Origin: Candidatus Altimarinota bacterium
GTDB taxonomy: Bacteria; Patescibacteriota; Gracilibacteria; UBA4473
Length of the DNA: 11,832 nucleotides
Reading direction: 5' to 3'
NCBI GenBank assembly: GCA_020630245.1
Contig: JAHDBZ010000033.1
Coordinates: 1 to 11,832 of the forward strand
This document shows positions 6,684 through 11,556 of the stretch, one piece after another; position 1 is the stretch's first letter; the number at the start of each line of letters is the position of its first letter. Both the position numbers and the translations under genes were made by a program. The notes under the pieces were generated by a model that saw only the letters and a program-made list of their open reading frames with translations, was not told the DNA's origin and searched no databases.

Positions 6684-7142
6684 ATGTCAAAAGTACTACA
6701 AGATTTCGGCTCACAGTTCTGCAAGGAAGAAGTACCGGCGCTCAAGCCAGGTTACCTCGTAAAAGTTCACACGAAGATTCGTGAAGGAAACAAAGAACGA
6801 GTGCAAGTCTTCCAAGGAACGGTTATCAAAACTAATGCCGGATATGGCGTAGACGAAACCTTTACGGTTCGAAAGATCTCAGAAGGTATCGGGGTAGAAC
6901 GGATTTTTCCAATCCACTCACCAAACATCGTGAAGATTGAAGTCCTTCGTGCTCACAAAGTACGACGTGCGAAACTTAACTACCTACGAGAACTAAGTGG
7001 TAAAGCTCTTCGTCTTAAAGAAGTACCACTCAGTCTTACTTTCAAAAAGTTTGAAAAACCTGTCGTGGCTGAAGCCAAAGAAGAAGCTGCACCAGCCGAA
7101 GAACCTAAAGAGGAAGCGCCAGCAGAAGAAAAAGGCGAATAG
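6684..7142 (+). CDS. rplS: 50S ribosomal protein L19 with acidic C-terminal tail
   Basis: L19 lies at the 30S-50S interface of the ribosome. The family core covers residues about 1-118: PGYLVKVHTKIREGNKERVQVFQGTVI, then FTVRKISEGIGVERIFPIHSP and the hallmark RRAKLNYLRELSGKALRLKE. The protein is 152 residues against a usual 115; the extra 30 are an Ala/Pro/Glu/Lys tail (residues 127-152) of the low-complexity kind added to ribosomal proteins in several lineages. The gene is alone, not with rpsP-trmD as in many bacteria, has its own promoter, and is closed by a terminator 26 bases downstream. No Shine-Dalgarno sequence precedes the ATG. Confidence 0.96.
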   Translation: MSKVLQDFGSQFCKEEVPALKPGYLVKVHTKIREGNKERVQVFQGTVIKTNAGYGVDETFTVRKISEGIGVERIFPIHSPNIVKIEVLRAHKVRRAKLNYLRELSGKALRLKEVPLSLTFKKFEKPVVAEAKEEAAPAEEPKEEAPAEEKGE

Positions 7143-7167
7143 GTTAATTTAGATCAATTATTTACAG

Positions 7168-7197
7168 AAATCTCTGTCTCGGCAGGGATTTTTTTAT
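7168..7197 (+). terminator. Intrinsic terminator of rplS
   Basis: AAATCTCTG (7168-7176) pairs with CAGGGATTT (7183-7191), nine base pairs with one U-G, around loop TCTCGG, then a T-tract. The end of the T-tract merges with a TAAAAT box (7198-7203) that may serve the next gene. Confidence 0.85.
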
Positions 7198-7212
7198 TAA
7201 AATAGAGCTGAA

Positions 7213-7548
7213 ATGATTCAACCGCTTGATACTACTCCTGACGAAAATACTCCTGAAGTATATGCAGAATGTGCAAATGCCTTAATAAGGCTCAAGAGAA
7301 TCAACCCAGCTAGAACGGCCGATCTCATCAAAACGGTTGACCCAATTGAGCGTTCAAAGTTAATCCTATCGCTAATTGAAGGTCTTACGCCAGCACAGAG
7401 ATTGGAATTCCGAATACAACAAATGGAGGCCGAACTTCGACTCTTCCATCATAGAGTAGCTCGCGGAGCCGGCAGAACTACAGCTCGCAATCTACTGGAG
7501 GATTTAGAGGCTCGCCTAAGAGGGGATATAGGATCAATTGTTCAATAG
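7213..7548 (+). CDS. Hypothetical helical protein, 111 aa
   Basis: I do not recognise this protein. It is 111 residues, predicted mostly alpha-helical and highly charged, with an acidic N-terminus (TTPDENTPEVYAE), a central LILSLIEGLTPAQRLEFRIQQMEAELRLF helix pair that could form a coiled coil, and a basic RVARGAGRTTARNLLEDLEARLRG segment. There is no signal peptide, membrane segment or cysteine pair. A TAAAAT box (7198-7203) ending 9 bases before the ATG suggests a leaderless mRNA, although no clear -35 is seen. It stops three bases before the stop of the convergent carB gene. Codon use looks like that of its neighbours, so it is probably a real gene. Confidence 0.6.
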   Translation: MIQPLDTTPDENTPEVYAECANALIRLKRINPARTADLIKTVDPIERSKLILSLIEGLTPAQRLEFRIQQMEAELRLFHHRVARGAGRTTARNLLEDLEARLRGDIGSIVQ

Positions 7549-7551
7549 AGT

Positions 7552-9201
7552 CTACACATCATCTTTTTCCCCAAGATAGGTGGTGTATAGGTAATTCGTC
7601 TGCGCTGGAAATTCAGCCGCTAGGGTGTCGATCTGATTAGTAACGGGCGTCAGGCCGTGTTCTCGACGCAATTCATAGACTTCTTTAAACGTTGTACCGG
7701 TTAACCGTGCAATCTCATCATCTGAGAATCCCAGTACTTTTGCTTTACGTAATGTCTCAGCGGTTATTGGTTCACTGCTATCGGTTATCTGCTTCGCTAG
7801 ATCCGTGATCCGTTCAACCTGCCCCAGGAACCAGTGATCAATCTTCGTCATCTGGTAAACTTCTTCGGCGGTGAAATAATCCTTATAAAGTGCCTCAGCG
7901 ACGGCAAAGACACGTCGTGGAGAAGCTGTAGTGAGATTATCCTGAACTTCTGCTTTGTCTTTGAACCCGCCAGGAGCATCTAGGATCCCCGTAGAACCGA
8001 TCCCAAGCATCCGAACGCCTTTCTGTAGGACTTCTGGGAAGTTGCGACCGAGAGCCATCACCTCGCCAACGGATTTCATCTCAGTAGCGATAGTGTGTGA
8101 GACCTTGCGGAATTTCTGGAGGTCCCAGCGCGGGATCTTGAGCGCTACATAGTCTAGTGCTGGTTCGAAGAAAGCAGTCGTAACTTTCGTGATAGCATTT
8201 GGAATCTCGTAGAGATCTTTTCCAAGCAAGATGTCTGCCGCGACCGCCGCGAGCGGATAACCACTAGCTTTCGAAGCTAGGGCAGACGACCGGCTCAGAC
8301 GAGCATTTACTTCGATGACTCGGTACTCTTCTGGATTGTGTGGATCGAGGGCGTACTGGATGTTACATTCCCCGATAATGCCGAGATGACGGATTACTTT
8401 AATCGCTGTCGTACGAAGGAGTTGCCATTCAAAGTTGGAAAGCGTCATAGTAGGAGAGATCACGATAGATTCTCCGGTATGGATCCCTAGTGGATCGAAG
8501 TTCTCCATATTGAGTACCGTGATACAGTTATCATTGTTATCACGAACGACTTCGTATTCGATTTCTTTCCAACCGCGTAGGTCTTCTTCGACCAGTACTT
8601 GTGGAGAAAAGGCGAGGGCTTCCTTTACCATGCCTTCGAATTTTTCTGGGCTTTCACAGAACCCAGAGCCTTTACCTCCGAGAGCAAAACCAGCTCGCAT
8701 GATGAGCGGGAACCCAATCTGTTTAGAAGCCGCTACCGCCTCTTCAAGACTATAAGCCGCGATAGAACGTGGCGTTTTTACGTCGATCTCAAATAATTTT
8801 TGTTTAAATATCTCACGATCTTCTGTTGATTTAATAACATCGACCGGTGTTCCAAGTACGCGAACGTTGTGCTTGGCTAGTACACCAGATTCTTCGAGAC
8901 GCAGTCCGCAGTTAAGGGCTGTTTGCCCACCGAAAGAGAGCGCTAGTGCATCTGGTTTTTCTTTTTCGATAACTTGTTCGACAAACTCCGGTGTCACTGG
9001 CAGAAAATAAACTTTATCCGCACAGGCTTCGGCGGGTGCAAAATTCTTCGGATCGGTTTGTACCGTGGCGATGTTGGGATTAATAAGCACGACTTCGTTG
9101 CCCGCAGCGCGAAAGGCTTTAATAGCCTGGCTACCGGAATAATCGAATTCACCAGCTTCACCAATCTTGAGCGCACCGGAACCAAGGAGGAGTATTTTCA
9201 T
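7552..9201 (-). CDS. carB: Carbamoyl-phosphate synthase large subunit, N-terminal half only
   Basis: In CarB the N-terminal half makes carboxyphosphate from bicarbonate and ATP and accepts ammonia from CarA. The 549 residues match this half alone: pre-ATP-grasp segment 1-125 (GSGALKIGEAGEFDYSGSQA, FGGQTALNCG), ATP-grasp 126-400 (the glycine-rich FALGGKGSGF at 172-181, MENFDPLGIHTGES, and the metal/ATP site EVNARLSRSSALASKASG at 297-314), and oligomerization domain about 400-540. The protein ends AAEFPAQTNYLYTTYLGEKDDV, exactly where full-length CarB passes to its second half. No second half lies in the window, since downstream is a convergent gene three bases away. Wording such as ADKVYFLPVTPEFV, GWKEIEYEVVRD and PAQTNYLY resembles eukaryotic CAD/CPA2 more than E. 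coli CarB. It has its own promoter at 9331-9358. Confidence 0.93.
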   Translation of the reverse strand: MKILLLGSGALKIGEAGEFDYSGSQAIKAFRAAGNEVVLINPNIATVQTDPKNFAPAEACADKVYFLPVTPEFVEQVIEKEKPDALALSFGGQTALNCGLRLEESGVLAKHNVRVLGTPVDVIKSTEDREIFKQKLFEIDVKTPRSIAAYSLEEAVAASKQIGFPLIMRAGFALGGKGSGFCESPEKFEGMVKEALAFSPQVLVEEDLRGWKEIEYEVVRDNNDNCITVLNMENFDPLGIHTGESIVISPTMTLSNFEWQLLRTTAIKVIRHLGIIGECNIQYALDPHNPEEYRVIEVNARLSRSSALASKASGYPLAAVAADILLGKDLYEIPNAITKVTTAFFEPALDYVALKIPRWDLQKFRKVSHTIATEMKSVGEVMALGRNFPEVLQKGVRMLGIGSTGILDAPGGFKDKAEVQDNLTTASPRRVFAVAEALYKDYFTAEEVYQMTKIDHWFLGQVERITDLAKQITDSSEPITAETLRKAKVLGFSDDEIARLTGTTFKEVYELRREHGLTPVTNQIDTLAAEFPAQTNYLYTTYLGEKDDV

Positions 9202-9205
9202 AAAA

Positions 9206-9236
9206 TAGTTTGTAGTAGGTAGTTAGTAGTGGGTAG
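9206..9236. repeat. Heptad repeat tract, TAGTNNG
   Basis: Four units in perfect register, TAGTTTG, TAGTAGG, TAGTTAG, TAGTGGG, plus TAG. The tract lies five bases upstream of the carB ATG (carB reads leftward), in its 5' untranslated region. It is joined at 9236-9247 by a GC-rich hairpin (GCCG, loop CCTC, CGGC). Confidence 0.8.
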
Positions 9237-9287
9237 CCGCCTCCGGCAGGTAGGATTTTTTTATATGAAAAAAGAACCACCAAGCGC

Positions 9288-9323
9288 TTATTGCAGGCTA
9301 GAGTGGAAACTTGGGATTTTCAT
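9288..9323 (-). CDS. Possible leaderless upstream ORF in the carB leader (11 codons)
   Basis: An ATG lies at the predicted carB transcription start and opens an 11-codon frame, MKIPSFHSSLQ, ending in TAA. It spans the left arms of the two alternative leader stems, so its translation could affect folding. It contains no arginine codons and no obvious control codons. The gene is speculative: short frames like this occur by chance. Confidence 0.2.
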   Translation of the reverse strand: MKIPSFHSSLQ

Positions 9324-9330
9324 CTGATCG

Positions 9331-9358
9331 ATTATAGACGAAGTTCAAAAGGTGCCAA
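9331..9358 (-). promoter_or_regulatory. Promoter of carB
   Basis: Reading the minus strand: TTGGCA (9358-9353), 16 bases, TATAAT (9336-9331). It begins in the last bases of the upstream RNA's terminator T-tract, so carB appears to be transcribed independently of the upstream RNA. Confidence 0.8.
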
Positions 9359-9398
9359 ATAAAAAAGTAGCTTCTCCATGGGTTTATGAAGAAGCCAC
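9357..9398 (-). terminator. Intrinsic terminator of the structured RNA
   Basis: On the minus strand a nine-base-pair stem (9398-9390 with 9375-9367) with one G-U pair and a 14-base loop is followed by TTTTTTATTT. The G-U would be an A-C mismatch in plus-strand RNA, so it functions best for leftward transcription. A second small hairpin (9402-9414) sits just before it. Confidence 0.8.
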
Positions 9399-9520
9399 CT
9401 TAGGCTCAAAGCCTTTTTTGACGACAGAAAATTATCAATATAAAAGTTCCAAAAGTATCCGGTATTTTGCTTAGTGGTTTGCTAAGTACTTTTCTCCATG
9501 AGTGGTTGGGAGTTAAGCGC

Positions 9521-9596
9521 CAGTCCGTCAGTCTCACTAAGACTGCTATTATCACGCACGGTTTGGCTCGTTTTACTTCTCTTCGCGAGGGTGATA
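9521..9596 (-). repeat. Duplicated RNA module, copy B
   Basis: The second copy in transcription order. It shares with copy A the plus-strand blocks CAGTCnGTCAG, TTATCACGCAC and GAGGGTGATAT. Outer stem TATCAC (9550-9555) / GTGATA (9591-9596); side hairpin CAGTCT (9529-9534) / AGACTG (9540-9545) with a five-base loop; inner CTCG (9567-9570) / CGAG (9586-9589). Confidence 0.75.
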
Positions 9597-9656
9597 TTGA
9601 GAAGATAAAAAGACAAAAGCTTTGATGCACTATCTAAGAAGCTTTATGAAGTGCCA

Positions 9657-9736
9657 CAGTCTGTCAGCGTTGCTTCACACGCTGTTGTTATCACGCACAG
9701 TCTGCAAGATCCTTCCTCAGGGGGGTGAGGGTGATA
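9657..9736 (-). repeat. Duplicated RNA module, copy A
   Basis: The first copy in transcription order. Outer stem TATCAC (9689-9694) / GTGATA (9731-9736); side hairpin CAGCGT (9665-9670) / ACGCTG (9679-9684) with an eight-base loop; inner CCTCA (9715-9719) / TGAGG (9726-9730). Compared with copy B the hairpin stem bases change from TCT/AGA to CGT/ACG on both sides, so pairing is kept. Confidence 0.75.
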
Positions 9737-9855
9737 TCGGCGAGTAGGGGGACTACTCGTTATCTTTTATCCAAAGAGGAACAAAAACAATTTCCTAAAG
9801 TGTCGTCAAAGAGCTCTGAACTTCCCAATCACTTCGAAAAGCAACTGGTTAAACC

Positions 9856-9884
9856 ATTATATACGAGATTTTGTTAGATTGCAA
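9856..9884 (-). promoter_or_regulatory. Promoter of the structured RNA
   Basis: Reading the minus strand: TTGCAA (9884-9879), 17 bases, TATAAT (9861-9856). The predicted start, an A at 9850 or 9849, lies immediately before the 5'-terminal hairpin, as expected for a stable RNA. The promoter lies just after the ABC permease stop codon. Confidence 0.85.
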
Positions 9885-9904
9885 CACTTTTTCTGCAAAA
9901 ATTC

Positions 9905-10669
9905 CTAAAGCTTCAGTCTCCACCCCGTTCGGAAGGCCCAAAAGTTAGCCGCAAAGAGTAGTAAGAAAATCACTCCTGAAGCAATCAAACTGTATTTTAC
10001 ATCCACCTCCGCAATCCCTAGGAACCCGTACCGCAATCCGTCGGCTAGATAGAAGAAAGGATTAAAAAGCGAAAGCTTCTGTGCTAGAGGAGGCAACATC
10101 TCAAGGCTGTAAAAAATAGCCCCCAGGAACCCCATTGGAGTAATCACAAACGTTGAGAACCCAGAGATATGATCGAAGGTCTTAGCCCAGATACCCAAAA
10201 TGGTCCCCAGTAGGGTAAAAATTCCATTGGCGAGAAAAAGCATCAAAAGAAATACGCCCCAATCGTGCGGGACGATCTTCCCGGTAAAGACAGCCGCCAC
10301 CGCAAAGATTAAGGTGGAAACGAGCAGTCCTCGCACAATCCCGCCGGTCATGTAACCCAGTGTTTTCTCTAGCGCCGATAATGGAGGCAGCAGGAGATCT
10401 GATAGCGTACCGCTGTACTTCATAATGATGAGCGAACTGGAGGGGTTCATAAAGGCGTTAGTCGTAGATTGTAACAACACTAGCCCTGGTACAATGAAGA
10501 GTGCATAAGGGATACCGTTGATTTCAGTAATCCGAGAACCAAGTGCTCCTCCAAAGACGGCAAAGTACATCACAGCAATAATGACTGGCGATATAAGGGT
10601 CTGGGTCCAGACTTTGAGAAAACGATAGCATTCCTTCCAGGCTAGAGTTGAGTAGCGTTTAAAATTCAT
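9905..10669 (-). CDS. ABC-2 type transporter permease, YadH-like
   Basis: A 254-residue membrane protein with about six hydrophobic segments (roughly 22-42, 55-73, 105-128, 137-160, 170-190, 226-247). The conserved ABC-2 region reads FIVPGLVLLQSTTNAFMNPSSSLI, followed by GYMTGGIVRGLLV, GIWAKTFDHIS and LNPFFYLADGLRYGFLGI-type sequence (SLFNPFFYLADGLRYGFLGI), very like E. coli YadH (256 residues, by recall). It works as a dimer with the ATPase encoded just upstream, whose stop overlaps this start by four bases (ATGA), so translation is coupled. Such pairs export lipids, polysaccharides, drugs or peptides; the substrate here cannot be told. A promoter for the structured RNA begins 20 bases after the stop. 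Confidence 0.92.
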   Translation of the reverse strand: MNFKRYSTLAWKECYRFLKVWTQTLISPVIIAVMYFAVFGGALGSRITEINGIPYALFIVPGLVLLQSTTNAFMNPSSSLIIMKYSGTLSDLLLPPLSALEKTLGYMTGGIVRGLLVSTLIFAVAAVFTGKIVPHDWGVFLLMLFLANGIFTLLGTILGIWAKTFDHISGFSTFVITPMGFLGAIFYSLEMLPPLAQKLSLFNPFFYLADGLRYGFLGIAEVDVKYSLIASGVIFLLLFAANFWAFRTGWRLKL

Positions 10670-11523
10670 GACTTTGGATTTTTAGTAAATTCCAAGAAAA
10701 CTTCTTCTAGTTTCGGCTCATGGATGCGAAGATTTTTGACGTGTGGGTAGTTTGCCACGATGCTTTCGAGATCCAGAGAATTATTATCGATCTCTACACG
10801 CACTTCTTCGTCTTCACAGGTTTCGATGACAAGCGTCCTATTCTTTTTCCCAAGCAAGTTCTTGGTCGTATCACAGATAATCGTTTCCCCTAGATTTTGG
10901 ATAGCGACGCGATCGGCCAATAGCTCTGCTTCTTCTAGATAATGAGTGGTAAGCACAATGGTCTTCTGTTTTTGGGTTCTGAGTTCACGCAGAAAATCGT
11001 AAAGACTATTCCGTAGGTCTACATCAACCCCAGCCGTCGGTTCGTCGAGGATCAAGATCGGTGGATCATGCGCTAGGGCTTTGGCAATCATCAGGCGCCG
11101 CTTCATACCACCTGACAGCTGGCGAGCCCGTACGTCTTTTTTGTCGGTTAGACTGAGCTTTTCCAAAATCCATTCTAGATACGCATCATCGGCCGGCAAG
11201 CCAAAGAGGCCGCGACGCAGCCGTAGGATCTCCATTGGGGTAAAGAACGGGTCAAAGTTAACTTCCTGTTCTACGATTCCGAGTGATAACTTGGTATGGA
11301 CTGGGTCTTTTTCTGGATCCACCCCCAATACCGCGATCTCACCACTAGTGCGGTCGGTTAGACCACAGAGGCAGTTGATCAGCGTCGTCTTGCCGGCACC
11401 ATTGGGCCCAAGCAAGGCAAAAAATTCACCCTTCTTAACCTCAAAACTTACATCTTTGAGCGCTGTGAAATCTCCAAACTTCTTTTGGACTTTGTGAAAT
11501 TTTAAAACGACTTCATTCGACAT
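10666..11523 (-). CDS. ABC transporter ATP-binding protein, YadG-like
   Basis: A 285-residue ABC ATPase that powers the permease encoded next. Walker A GPNGAGKT at 39-46, Q-loop Q86, signature LSGGM at 136-140, Walker B ILILDEP at 156-162 with catalytic E161, D-loop AGVD and H-loop H194 are all intact. The wording LSGGMKRRLMIAKALAHDP and LTTHYLEEAELLADR closely matches E. coli YadG and the DrrA/NodI class. The C-terminal part (about 215-285) is a small accessory domain typical of the class. The gene starts 33 bases after the carA stop with no separate promoter seen, so it is probably cotranscribed with carA. No Shine-Dalgarno precedes the ATG. Confidence 0.94.
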   Translation of the reverse strand: MSNEVVLKFHKVQKKFGDFTALKDVSFEVKKGEFFALLGPNGAGKTTLINCLCGLTDRTSGEIAVLGVDPEKDPVHTKLSLGIVEQEVNFDPFFTPMEILRLRRGLFGLPADDAYLEWILEKLSLTDKKDVRARQLSGGMKRRLMIAKALAHDPPILILDEPTAGVDVDLRNSLYDFLRELRTQKQKTIVLTTHYLEEAELLADRVAIQNLGETIICDTTKNLLGKKNRTLVIETCEDEEVRVEIDNNSLDLESIVANYPHVKNLRIHEPKLEEVFLEFTKNPKS

Positions 11524-11556
11524 ACAGTGGAGATTTGAAGATTAGACAGTTTCAAC

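Larger units (their letters stand above)
9202..9324 (-). promoter_or_regulatory. carB 5' leader, possible attenuator
   Basis: About 120 bases of leader between the predicted start (near 9324) and the carB ATG. On the minus strand CCAAG (9314-9310) can pair with CTTGG (9284-9280), or CCAC (9306-9303) with GTGG (9280-9277); the two pairings exclude each other and TTCTTTTTT follows at once. This is the layout of a terminator/antiterminator, but the stems are short. The GC hairpin (9236-9247) and heptad tract lie nearer the gene. Confidence 0.35.
9357..9849 (-). ncRNA. Candidate novel structured noncoding RNA, about 490 nt
   Basis: A near-consensus promoter upstream and an intrinsic terminator at the end bound a non-coding stretch full of pairing. 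In minus-strand order: a 5'-terminal 10-bp hairpin with loop TTCG (9848-9825) including three G-U pairs; a long-range closing stem, TTTGACGACA (9810-9801) with TGTCGTCAAA (9426-9417), perfect over 10 bp; hairpins 9796-9777 and CGAGTAG/CTACTCG (9759-9741); module A (9736-9657); a possible pseudoknot (9654-9616); module B (9596-9521); and a two-part hairpin AAAAGTA/TACTTTT (9493-9451) enclosing CTTAG/CTAAG. The G-U pairs would be mismatches in plus-strand RNA. No open frame looks like protein. I find no RNase P, tmRNA, SRP, 6S or T-box signature. It could act in trans, or partly as a long leader for carB if the terminator is read through. Confidence 0.75.

Noticed and set aside
9418..9444. Plus-strand promoter TTGACG / TATAAA that would transcribe the RNA region rightward
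   Set aside because: The spacer is only 15 bases, the TTGACG is one arm of the long-range RNA stem, and G-U pairs in the 5' hairpin and terminator favour the minus strand.
9406..9630. A 74-codon minus-strand open frame inside the structured RNA region
   Set aside because: Composition is not protein-like, it cuts across paired arms of the RNA, and it has no start context; it is most likely chance.
9689..9700. TCACGCACAG resembling the start of the c-di-GMP-I (GEMM) riboswitch
   Set aside because: The next conserved parts (GGGCAAACC and GGGACGCAAAGC) are absent, and it is on the strand opposite to the likely transcript.
9725..9760. T-box-like string AGGGTGATATCGGCG on the plus strand
   Set aside because: The T-box needs UGGN facing the tRNA end; here the bases are UGAU, and no rightward gene follows.
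9357..9849. RNase P RNA, tmRNA, SRP RNA or 6S RNA
   Set aside because: No GAGGAAAGUCC/ACAGAA blocks of RNase P, no tRNA-like ends of tmRNA, no GGAAGNA-type SRP tip, and the fold is branched rather than the single long hairpin of 6S RNA.
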